From Novosphingobium sp. PhB57 (GTDB lineage Bacteria > Pseudomonadota > Alphaproteobacteria > Sphingomonadales > Sphingomonadaceae): a stretch of 64,000 bases of DNA. Position numbers and translations under genes: made by a program. The stretch covers positions 310,001 through 374,000 of the forward strand of contig NZ_SMBO01000004.1 of NCBI RefSeq assembly GCF_004342985.1, in the 5' to 3' direction. Below, piece after piece: positions 18,628 to 26,160 of this stretch (the first letter of the stretch is position 1; the number at the start of each line of letters is the position of its first letter). The notes below the pieces were generated by a model. The model did not search any database, was not told where the DNA came from, and saw nothing but the letters and a program-made list of their open reading frames with translations.

Positions 18628-21141
18628 TCAGAACCGGTAGTTGAGGCCGACCCAGAACGAGCGTCCATATTGGTAGGGCTGCGCGGTCGCCGTGCTGTTC
18701 GGCGAGGGAATCCGGTCGAACAGGTTCGCCACGCGCACGTCCGCAGTCAGTACGCCATAGCTGGAGCGGACGAGTTCGGCCTGCGCATTGAGGTTCACGT
18801 CGATCGAGCGCGGATACTTCACATAGTCGTAGACATCGTAACTGGCGCCATCGATGGTCTCGTTCCTGCCGGTATCCTCGATACGCTTGAACTTGTCCGT
18901 ATAACGCAGATTGACGTTGGTGGTGATCCGGTCGTCCAGCCAGAGCGCGGTCCAGGTCATGTTGGCCATGAACGGCACCGCCATGTCGGGCCGCTGGTTG
19001 AGGGCGATGACCTCGGAATAGCTCAGGACCTGCCCCTGGAACGATACCATCAGGTTCGCCAGGTCGTCGTCCACCTCCACCATGTAGTCGTCGTTGGTGG
19101 ATGTGGTCTTCGAGAAGTTGGTATTGAAGGCGACCGAGTGCTTGCCGAAGCTGCGCGTCCATTCGAAGGACGCGCCCCGGTACTTGCTGTAGCCGTCGTT
19201 AGTGAGGACGTACTGGGTATAGGTCGAGATTTTACCGTTATCGAGAGTCTTGCTCACCTTCTCGCCCGCCGAGCGGGTGAACTCGTCATGCCCCTCGCGG
19301 TAGATGCCCTTGATCCTCAGGCTGCCGCCCAGCAGGCGTGCCGACAGTGCGGCCGAAAGTTCATCCGAATAGGGCGTCTTCTTCTTGCCGTCCGAATAGC
19401 TGGCCGTATGGCTGGTGCTGGACAGATACCAGTCCTCGTCGGAATAGGTGGTGATCCCACTGCTCGTGACGCCGGTGCGCGTATAGATGTAGTTGTCCGG
19501 GTACTTCTCGCGCAGCGCATAACCCAGCATGGAGCGTCCGTAATAGCGGTTGGCGCCCAGCGTCACGCTCCAGCCGTCCCACGGCAGCGCATACGTCGCG
19601 GAAAGGCGCGGGGAAAAGTTGCTATTGCCGAGGAAGCTCTCGTAATCGTAGCGCAGCCCGCCGCGCAGCGTGAAATCGCCGATCTCGGCCGTGTATTCCG
19701 CCCATCCCGACACGCTGTCCAGGTTCACGCGGGCGCGATAGGCCTGATAGAGCGAAGCGGTCGTCAGCGCATATTCACCGGTGGTGCAAGTCAGGCTGTC
19801 AGGCTGTGCGCAGGCGATGGTCGCCGCGTCCGATTGGTCCGTCGTGCCCCGATAGGAATAATTGTCCTCCAGGCGGCTGCGCATCGCCTCGATCCGCTGG
19901 TAGTCGAAGCCGGCGGCAAGACGGCCCGGCCCCAGCGGCATCGACCAGCGCCCGGTCAACGCATAGTTGTTCTGCCATTGCCGGATATCGCCGAAGCTGC
20001 CGATCGCGCAGTTGGTGGAGGTGGAACATCCGCTGCCCACTTCGGTCCACGAAGAAATGCTGTAGAGCGTGCCGGGCGCGTCGCGGCTCGTATCGCTGTG
20101 CGAGAAGCTGGCGGAAAGCGACCAGTTGGTCTCGCCCGATTTGGCCAGTTCAAGCCGGCTGGTCACGCCGCCCCCGTGTGACACCATCTGCGAATCGATG
20201 GAGTTGTTCACCTCCGCCTCGCTCTCGTAAGGCGTGTAGGAGAACTGCCCGGTCAGCTTCAGGTCGCCGGCAAGATCCGCATCCGCCTTGGCGAGGAAGT
20301 TGTCGCTGGTGCTCGACTGGCCGTAAGGCTTGCTGCCGTAGGCTTCCGCCTTGGTATACGTGACCCGCGACTGCGATCGGTTGTAGCCCAGGAGCAGGCC
20401 GATGGCGCTGCTGACCGGAAGGTCGACGGTCGCACCATAGCGCCACTTCTCGAACGAGGGCTTTGCGGGAAGCTCTCCGTCCAGGCTTTCGCGCGATCCC
20501 TCGGAGACCTTGAAATGGGTCATCGCGTCCGAACTGTAGGACACTGTGCTGGTAAAGCCGAATTCGCGCTTCGGTGCGCGGGTCTTGATGTCTAGCGCGC
20601 CGCCGGTGAAACGGCCGTACTCTGCCGAGACGTTGGAATCACGAAGCGTGATCTCGCCGATCAGATTGGTGTCGACCCAGAGCGCCTGCGCGGACGCGCC
20701 CACGGGTTCGGCAAAGTTCGCGGCCTTGCTCTCCGTGATATCCACCCGCGCATTGGCATCGATGCCGTCGAGCGTAATGAGGTTCTCGTAGTAGCGCCCG
20801 CCAGAGATCGAGATGTCGGACGGACGGATATCCTGGATATCCTCGCGGGTTGCCATGTACTCGTCGCGCCGGAACTGCACGGTGGGCAACGCTTTCAGAA
20901 GCTGGTTGGCATCGCCGGAGCCCGGCGCGCGGGCGCGAATTTCCTTCTCGGTGATCCGCGTCGTCCCGGCCTCCGCGCCGGTGCCCATGACATAGCTTTC
21001 ATCGGCCCGCTCTCCGTCCGCGACGACTGCCGGCAACTGCTGCTCGACCGTGCCGGAGGCGGACTGGTCCTGCGCCTGCACCGGAATGGCAGGCACGACC
21101 ATAGCCGTCGCGAGCAACGCTCGCGCGAGTGTAATATGCAT
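18628..21141 (-). CDS. TonB-dependent receptor, MauG-linked
   Basis: This 837-residue outer-membrane receptor has a signal peptide ending near PVQAQ, a plug domain (about residues 45-200, with NLITLDGIDANARVDI and GRFTGGALDIKT) and a beta-barrel ending in FWVGLNYRF. The plug differs from the TonB-Xanth-Caul type seen in two other receptors here. It is cotranscribed with a downstream MauG-type gene, and a dedicated tonB lies beyond. A Fur-like 21-bp dyad sits 55 bases upstream of the start. Iron, copper or a metallophore is a reasonable substrate guess, not shown. Confidence 0.87.
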   Translation of the reverse strand: MHITLARALLATAMVVPAIPVQAQDQSASGTVEQQLPAVVADGERADESYVMGTGAEAGTTRITEKEIRARAPGSGDANQLLKALPTVQFRRDEYMATREDIQDIRPSDISISGGRYYENLITLDGIDANARVDITESKAANFAEPVGASAQALWVDTNLIGEITLRDSNVSAEYGRFTGGALDIKTRAPKREFGFTSTVSYSSDAMTHFKVSEGSRESLDGELPAKPSFEKWRYGATVDLPVSSAIGLLLGYNRSQSRVTYTKAEAYGSKPYGQSSTSDNFLAKADADLAGDLKLTGQFSYTPYESEAEVNNSIDSQMVSHGGGVTSRLELAKSGETNWSLSASFSHSDTSRDAPGTLYSISSWTEVGSGCSTSTNCAIGSFGDIRQWQNNYALTGRWSMPLGPGRLAAGFDYQRIEAMRSRLEDNYSYRGTTDQSDAATIACAQPDSLTCTTGEYALTTASLYQAYRARVNLDSVSGWAEYTAEIGDFTLRGGLRYDYESFLGNSNFSPRLSATYALPWDGWSVTLGANRYYGRSMLGYALREKYPDNYIYTRTGVTSSGITTYSDEDWYLSSTSHTASYSDGKKKTPYSDELSAALSARLLGGSLRIKGIYREGHDEFTRSAGEKVSKTLDNGKISTYTQYVLTNDGYSKYRGASFEWTRSFGKHSVAFNTNFSKTTSTNDDYMVEVDDDLANLMVSFQGQVLSYSEVIALNQRPDMAVPFMANMTWTALWLDDRITTNVNLRYTDKFKRIEDTGRNETIDGASYDVYDYVKYPRSIDVNLNAQAELVRSSYGVLTADVRVANLFDRIPSPNSTATAQPYQYGRSFWVGLNYRF

Positions 21142-21195
21142 TGGGCGACCCCTGTTGTTTTGTTGGGGCGGCCTCTAGCCAGACAGGTCAGCTAT

Positions 21196-21216
21196 TGCAA
21201 CCGATTCTCATTAGCA
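21196..21216. promoter_or_regulatory. Fur-like 21-bp dyad, copy 2
   Basis: The sequence TGCAACCGAT TCTCATTAGCA lies upstream of the receptor gene. On the minus strand it contains AATGAGAATC, close to the core of classical Fur boxes, with TGC...GCA ends. It resembles copy 1 at 17134-17154 in the same cluster. Confidence 0.55.
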
Positions 21217-21324
21217 TATTTTGCTGCATGTCTGGAGAGCGTGGGGACCGCGCGGTGACGGGGCGACAATCTCGCGCCCCTGGTCTCGGTGAGCATCCAT
21301 ACGGGGAAAGCTGCAGGCCCTGCC

Positions 21325-22236
21325 CTAAACTGACGCCAGCTTCTCGCGCAGGATTCGGGCAATGGCGGCATCGATCATCGCGCGCTTGCTGCCGAAGATC
21401 TGGCTATCCTTGCGCGTGCAGAGCGAAATCCTCAGCGTGAACAGGGGATCGTCGATCCGTTGCACGCGCATATTCCCGTCCTGCGCGCCGATGTAGGCCA
21501 GCGGCAGCAGGGCGTGGCCCATTCCGGAGAGTGCCAGATCCTTGATAAGCCGGGTGCAGTCCGCCTCGAACGCGATCCGGGGCTGCACGCGCGTTCGCAT
21601 CGCGGCATCGTCTATGGCCGGGCGCATGCCCATATGGTGGGAAGGCACGATCAGGGGGAACGCGAAGGCCGCATCCGGGCTCAGAAGCGTGTCCGGCGCC
21701 TGCGACCCGAGTTCGGAGGCCGCGCTTGCGCCGAACAGGCAGAACGGCAGATCGGCCAGCGGATCGACCACCAATTGCTCGCTCTGGGAGGGCTGCTCCA
21801 GCACGGCCAGGTCGATCATCCCGCGCCGAAGCCAATCCTCCAGGCTGCCCGTCGGCCCTTCGCTCAGTCGGAAACGGACTCTCGGGAAAGTCGCGTGAAG
21901 TTCCTCGGCCAGCGGCCGCGCAATCAGATCGGCGATGCCCGGCGTCAGGCCGAGCGCCACGTTGCCGTCGATCGGCGAAGGGAGCGCGCGCATGTTCTGG
22001 ATGGCCAGCTCCAGTTCGCGCAGCGGCCCGGCAACGGCGGTTCGCAGCTGCGCGCCCTCGCTCGTCAGGCGCATGCCGCGCGGCGTTCTGGCGAACAGCG
22101 CGACGCCCAGTTCCTCCTCAAGCAAGCGCATCTGCCTGCTCAGGGCCGATTGCGCGATATTGAGAACCCCTGCCGCGCGGGTCAGCGAGGCATCTTCGGC
22201 GACCCGCACGAAGTAGCTCAGGCGGCGCATTTCCAT
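21325..22236 (-). CDS. LysR-family transcriptional regulator
   Basis: This 303-residue regulator has the LysR winged helix-turn-helix at the N-terminus (LSYFVRVAEDASLTRAAG, then IAQSALSRQMRLLEEELG) and an effector-binding domain over residues 90-300. ATG at 22236 matches the usual LysR start; 22272 would add an atypical extension. It is divergent from the SDR/SnoaL/alcohol-dehydrogenase operon and probably controls it. The inducer is unknown. Confidence 0.9.
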   Translation of the reverse strand: MEMRRLSYFVRVAEDASLTRAAGVLNIAQSALSRQMRLLEEELGVALFARTPRGMRLTSEGAQLRTAVAGPLRELELAIQNMRALPSPIDGNVALGLTPGIADLIARPLAEELHATFPRVRFRLSEGPTGSLEDWLRRGMIDLAVLEQPSQSEQLVVDPLADLPFCLFGASAASELGSQAPDTLLSPDAAFAFPLIVPSHHMGMRPAIDDAAMRTRVQPRIAFEADCTRLIKDLALSGMGHALLPLAYIGAQDGNMRVQRIDDPLFTLRISLCTRKDSQIFGSKRAMIDAAIARILREKLASV

Positions 22237-22280
22237 ATGACGACCTATCTCATTCTGCGATGACAGGAGCACGTAAATTG

Positions 22281-22306
22281 AAATGGATGCATGGGTACAG
22301 CCATTT
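22281..22306. promoter_or_regulatory. inverted repeat in LysR/SDR divergent promoter
   Basis: AAATGG and CCATTT form a 6-bp inverted repeat 14 bases apart, between the LysR start and the SDR start. The size fits a LysR recognition site, but the T-N11-A pattern is not distinctive here. Weak support. Confidence 0.35.
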
Positions 22307-22345
22307 TATGTCCCCATGAAACAACACGAGGGGGAGCGGCCTGCC

Positions 22346-23155
22346 ATGGCATTTACCGAGAAGTACGGCCCTTGGGCGCTGATCGCCGGTGCATCCGAAG
22401 GAACCGGCGCGGCTTTCGCCCGCGAACTGGCGGCGCGCGGTCTCAACCTGGTGCTGATCGCCCGAAGGCGCGCCCCGCTTGAGGCGCTTGCCCATGAATT
22501 GGCGGCGACGCACGGCATCGAATGCACCGCCGAAACGATCGATCTGGCTTCCGACAGTGCCGCCGAACAGCTCAAGACTGTCAGCGCAGGACGGGAAATC
22601 GGCCTGTTCGTCAGCAATGCCGGTGCCGATCCCAACAGTTCCAGCTTTCTCTCGAACGATCCGCAGGCCTGGCTCGATCTCGTGAAGCGCAATGTCGTGA
22701 CGACGATGCTGGCCTGCCATCATTTCGCGGGGGCGATGAAGACCCGAAAGCGCGGAGGGATCATCCTGGTCGGCTCCGGGGCCTGCTACGGCGGCGCACG
22801 GGGGCTTGGCGTCTATTCCGGCACGAAAGCGTTCGACTTGTGCTTCGGGGAGGGCCTCTGGGCCGAATTGCGCGGGCACGGCGTCGATGTGCTGAACCTC
22901 TTGCTCGGCCGCACCGATACGCCGGAACTGCGGCGCCTGCTGGAGAGCCGCGGCGCGCCCATCCCCGCCGACCTCGCCTCGCCCGAAGAGGTCGCGCGGG
23001 TGGGGCTTGAGCGCTTGCCCTATGGACCCGTCCATAACTGGGGGCTGGCCGATGACGAGCAGGGCTACGCGCCCCAATCGGCGGCAGCGCGGCGCGAGCG
23101 CATCCTTATGATCGAGAAGGCCATGGCGGACATGGCCGGGAGCACACGAAATTGA
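22346..23155 (+). CDS. short-chain dehydrogenase/reductase
   Basis: This 269-residue SDR has the cofactor loop GASEGTGAAFA, NAG (SNAGAD), a catalytic Ser in GSGACYG and the YSGTK Tyr-Lys pair. It resembles the SDR subgroup annotated as broad-specificity dehydrogenases or 3-oxoacyl reductase-like proteins. ATG at 22346 has GGGGGAG about ten bases upstream; 22283 and 22316 are alternatives. It is the first gene of a three-gene operon with a SnoaL-like protein and an alcohol dehydrogenase, under a divergent LysR regulator. Confidence 0.82.
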   Translation: MAFTEKYGPWALIAGASEGTGAAFARELAARGLNLVLIARRRAPLEALAHELAATHGIECTAETIDLASDSAAEQLKTVSAGREIGLFVSNAGADPNSSSFLSNDPQAWLDLVKRNVVTTMLACHHFAGAMKTRKRGGIILVGSGACYGGARGLGVYSGTKAFDLCFGEGLWAELRGHGVDVLNLLLGRTDTPELRRLLESRGAPIPADLASPEEVARVGLERLPYGPVHNWGLADDEQGYAPQSAAARRERILMIEKAMADMAGSTRN

Positions 23156-23165
23156 GGTATTCGGC

Positions 23166-23690
23166 ATGACGGGGCGAGATGATATCCAGGCCCGCGACAT
23201 TCAGGCCCTTCTGGACAAGCAGGCGATCACCGAACAGATCCATCGCTATTGCCGGGCCGTCGACCGGCTCGACATTCCGCTCGGGCATTCGGTCTGGCAC
23301 GAGGATGCGACGGCCGAATACGGCGGCGGCTATTACAGCGGGCGCGGGCGGGATGTGATCGACAGGATCTGCGCCGATCATCGCAAACTGCTACGCCATT
23401 CGCACCAGATCGCGAACATCCTGATCGAACTGCGCGGCGACACCGCCGGCAGCGAGTCCTACGTCACCGCCACGCTTCAGGGCCTGCGCGGAGAGACGCC
23501 GTTCCAGATCACGACCTGCTCCCGTTACGTCGACCGCTGGTCGCGCCGCGATGGTCGCTGGGCGCTGGATCACCGCATGGCCATTCGCGATTTCGACGAG
23601 ATGCGCGACATAAGCGGCCTCTCCGCCGACCCGCTGTCCCGGCGCGATGCAAAGGATCCTTCCTACGCGGTGCTCCGCGCGCAACCCTGA
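23166..23690 (+). CDS. SnoaL-like / NTF2-fold protein
   Basis: This 174-residue protein matches the SnoaL-like cystatin-cone fold pattern seen in small cyclases, dehydratases and ring-hydroxylating beta subunits: an N-terminal helix (IQALLDKQAITEQIHRYC), WHEDATAEYGG, and a C-terminal Trp/Arg sheet (DRWSRRDGRWALDHR). Members may be enzymes (ketosteroid isomerase, scytalone dehydratase-like) or ligand binders. It starts 10 bases after the SDR stop with a GAGG ribosome site. Association with SDR and ADH genes suggests aromatic, terpenoid or steroid-like substrate turnover. Confidence 0.75.
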   Translation: MTGRDDIQARDIQALLDKQAITEQIHRYCRAVDRLDIPLGHSVWHEDATAEYGGGYYSGRGRDVIDRICADHRKLLRHSHQIANILIELRGDTAGSESYVTATLQGLRGETPFQITTCSRYVDRWSRRDGRWALDHRMAIRDFDEMRDISGLSADPLSRRDAKDPSYAVLRAQP

Positions 23691-23708
23691 TCCGAAAGGC
23701 CCCGTCCC

Positions 23709-24749
23709 ATGCGAGCCGCTTACATTCAGAACGGCCTGGTCCGCCTTGGCGACATGCCCGACCCCGTCCCCGGCAAAGGCCAGGCCCTGGTGCGAACGCA
23801 TAGCTGCGGAATGTGTGCGTCCGACGCGCACTTCCTCCACGCCGGCGAGACGATCATCGCCCTGTCCCGGTCGCATGGCGGGCCTTACGCCGGTCTCGAT
23901 TTCGCGCGGCCCTTCGTGCCCGGGCACGAATATGTCGGCGAAGTCATCGATTACGGTCCCGGCAGTGCGTGCAAGGTGAAGCCCGGGCGCAAGGCCACCT
24001 CCATCCCGATCATGCGGCAGTCGGGCGCCCATGCCATCGTCGGCTTCAGCCACGACTGCCCGGGCGGTTTTGGAGAATACATGCTCCTTGATGAGGACAT
24101 GATGCTGGAAGTGCCGTCGGATCTGGACGACGATCTTGCGGCCCTCACCGAACCGCTCGCGGTGGGGTTGGAGCATGCGCGGCGCGGGCGGCCGACGAAG
24201 GACGATGTCGTCCTGGTGCTGGGCTGCGGGGCGATCGGCCTGGGCGTCATCGCCGGGCTGGAGCTTCTGGCCATCGCGCCGGTCGTTGCCGCCGACTTCC
24301 ATCAGGATCGCCGCGACCTTGCCATCGCCATGGGCGCGGAAATCGCCGTCGATCCGCGCGAGATCTCTCCCTATGCGCCGCTGCCGGATCTTGGCGGCCG
24401 GCGCGTGAACCTGGTCTACGAGAACGTGGGCATGCCGGGCATGCTGCAGCAGATCATCTCTTCGGTCGGGTTCGATGCGCGCATCGTCATGGGCGGCTAC
24501 TGCATGGAGCCGGAACAGCTGCTGGTCTTCGCGGCCCAGAACAAGCGGCTCAACATCCAGTTCGCAGGGGGTGAGGAGCCGCAGGACATGCAGCTTGCCC
24601 TGCGCGCGATCGCCGATGGACGCATCGATGTGCGTCCCTGGCTTGGAGAACGGATCGGCATCGCCGGAGTGGCGCAGGCCATGGCGGACATGTCCGGCCC
24701 ATCGGCACCGATCCGCACCATCGTCGATCCGCGCCTTACGCAGGGTTGA
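23709..24749 (+). CDS. zinc-type medium-chain alcohol dehydrogenase lacking structural-zinc cysteines
   Basis: This 346-residue MDR-family protein has catalytic-zinc-type residues C36 (CGMCASD), H73-E74 (GHE) and E148 (LTEP), and the Rossmann motif GCGAIGLG at 172-179. The four-Cys structural zinc loop normally found around residues 90-115 is missing, with only C117 nearby. It follows the SnoaL-like gene by 18 bases. It probably oxidises an alcohol or reduces a ketone made in the same pathway. Substrate unknown. Confidence 0.82.
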   Translation: MRAAYIQNGLVRLGDMPDPVPGKGQALVRTHSCGMCASDAHFLHAGETIIALSRSHGGPYAGLDFARPFVPGHEYVGEVIDYGPGSACKVKPGRKATSIPIMRQSGAHAIVGFSHDCPGGFGEYMLLDEDMMLEVPSDLDDDLAALTEPLAVGLEHARRGRPTKDDVVLVLGCGAIGLGVIAGLELLAIAPVVAADFHQDRRDLAIAMGAEIAVDPREISPYAPLPDLGGRRVNLVYENVGMPGMLQQIISSVGFDARIVMGGYCMEPEQLLVFAAQNKRLNIQFAGGEEPQDMQLALRAIADGRIDVRPWLGERIGIAGVAQAMADMSGPSAPIRTIVDPRLTQG

Positions 24750-24821
24750 CGGGCCACAGTCGCAGCCGCCCCGCGTGGGCCCGCGGCACCCCCGCCAGAT
24801 CATCCAATGAACAGATTTTCG

Positions 24822-24834
24822 TCATTATTAATGA
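24822..24834. promoter_or_regulatory. AT-rich palindrome upstream of pilus operon
   Basis: TCATTATTAATGA is a perfect 13-bp palindrome in an unusually AT-rich 170-base stretch between the alcohol dehydrogenase stop and the first pilin gene. It may be an operator or nucleoid-protein site for the fimbrial operon. Functional role unproved. Confidence 0.35.
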
Positions 24835-25000
24835 TGGAACTGGATCGGTGCAAAATTACAGCCGGTCTGACATCCAATATATTCGGGATCTCTATGGCAC
24901 TGAACGAATTTATTGAGTTAGATAGGTGGTCTTCAACGACCGCAATCGAAGTCATATTGGATCATATCCATCTTCGGTGGTCCTGATAGGATTGAAGGCC

Positions 25001-25567
25001 ATGAATGTGATTAACAACAATCGCTTGCGCCGTTCCTTAATGATCTTTGCCATGATGGGCTCTATTCTTCCTGTCGCCTCTGCCCATGCGGCAACACAGG
25101 GCGCGCTGGGAACGACATCCACCGGCACCGTCACCATCAACGCCACCATCGCCGGGCTGGTGCAGATCTCGAACCTGACCGACATCACATTCAGCGCGCT
25201 GACGGGTGCCGCCGACGCGCAGCAGACCGAAAACGTCTGCGTGTGGAGCAATACTTCCAGCAAGAGCTATACGATCAGGGCCACCGGCAATGGCACGACT
25301 GGCGCCTTCACACTCGCCAGCGGCACTAACGCGCCCGTGCCCTACTCCGTCGCCTGGGCCAATTCAGCAAGCGCGACTTCGGGCACCGGGCTGACGACCA
25401 ATGTCACGTCCGCCGCCTTCACCAGCACGGCGGTCACCCCGCTCTGCGCCGCCGGCGCCAGCCCGACCGCGAAACTCTTCGTGACCATCCTTGCCACCGA
25501 CCAGAACTCCATGATCGCGAATGCGGCTTACACCGGCGTACTGACCCTGCTGGTGACGCCGCAGTAA
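25001..25567 (+). CDS. spore-coat-U (SCPU/Csu) type pilin 1
   Basis: This 188-residue exported protein has a long signal peptide (MNVINNNRLRRSLMIFAMMG... to AHAA) and an SCPU/Csu pilin domain with two Cys residues (ENVCVWSNTSSKSYTIRATG and VTPLCAAGAS) that can form the disulfide, ending in GVLTLLVTP. Such proteins polymerise by donor-strand exchange into thin archaic chaperone-usher pili used in attachment and biofilm. ATG at 25001 follows a GATAGGATTGAAGG ribosome region. It leads an operon of pilin, pilin, usher, chaperone. Confidence 0.85.
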   Translation: MNVINNNRLRRSLMIFAMMGSILPVASAHAATQGALGTTSTGTVTINATIAGLVQISNLTDITFSALTGAADAQQTENVCVWSNTSSKSYTIRATGNGTTGAFTLASGTNAPVPYSVAWANSASATSGTGLTTNVTSAAFTSTAVTPLCAAGASPTAKLFVTILATDQNSMIANAAYTGVLTLLVTPQ

Positions 25568-25584
25568 GGCGCGCTCACCAGGGC

Positions 25585-25629
25585 CTGCCGCTTCGGCACA
25601 TCGGGTCCCGCCCGATGCGGAAGCGGCAG
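25585..25629 (+). terminator. long hairpin between two pilin genes (attenuator candidate)
   Basis: CTGCCGCTTC pairs with GAAGCGGCAG and CATCGGG pairs with CCCGATG, around a TCCCG loop with a small internal loop. The stem lies between the first pilin stop and the second pilin start. There is no U tract, so it could protect the 3' end or lower downstream expression rather than fully terminate. Confidence 0.6.
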
Positions 25630-25655
25630 CGGCCTCTCCAAGGGAAGGACCGTTC

Positions 25656-26150
25656 ATGGCTTCGTCGATGGGGCGGGCGGCAGGCTGCGCTCTTGCGCTG
25701 ACCGGCCTGCTCCTGCCTGTCTCCCAGGTGCAGGCGCAGCAATTCCAGATCAATGCGCTGAGCGATGTCTCCTTCGGCACGCTTTCGTCCCTGACGGCGA
25801 GCCCGGCGATTTCGCAGACGGTGTGCGTCTATGCCAGCCTGTCGCGATATACGATCAGGGCCACCGGATCGGGCGCGAGCAATGCCTTCACGCTGGCGAA
25901 TACCGCCAATGGCGCGGCCCTGCTGGCCTATACCGTGCAATGGTCTTTTTCCGGCGGGCAGACGAGCGGCATGGCCATGACATCCGGCCAGCCCCTCACC
26001 TCGCCCAACGGGATCAACATTCTCTGTTCGCTGGGCGGCCTGCTGGCGAGCAGCGCCAGTCTCATCGTCTCCCTGCCCGCCGCCAGTCTGAGTGCCGCCC
26101 AGGCCGGAACCTATACCGGAACGCTGACGCTCATGGTGTCGCCGAACTGA
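25656..26150 (+). CDS. spore-coat-U (SCPU/Csu) type pilin 2
   Basis: This 164-residue protein has a signal peptide (residues 1-27, ending VQAQ) and an SCPU pilin domain with matched features: QTVCVYASLSRYTIRATG, a second Cys in NILCSLGG and the ending GTYTGTLTLMVSP. It parallels pilin 1 in order and length. It starts after a strong hairpin and an AAGGGAAGGA ribosome site, 10 bases before the usher. It could be the minor/tip or the second structural subunit. Confidence 0.83.
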   Translation: MASSMGRAAGCALALTGLLLPVSQVQAQQFQINALSDVSFGTLSSLTASPAISQTVCVYASLSRYTIRATGSGASNAFTLANTANGAALLAYTVQWSFSGGQTSGMAMTSGQPLTSPNGINILCSLGGLLASSASLIVSLPAASLSAAQAGTYTGTLTLMVSPN

Positions 26151-26160
26151 CCGGCGGGGC

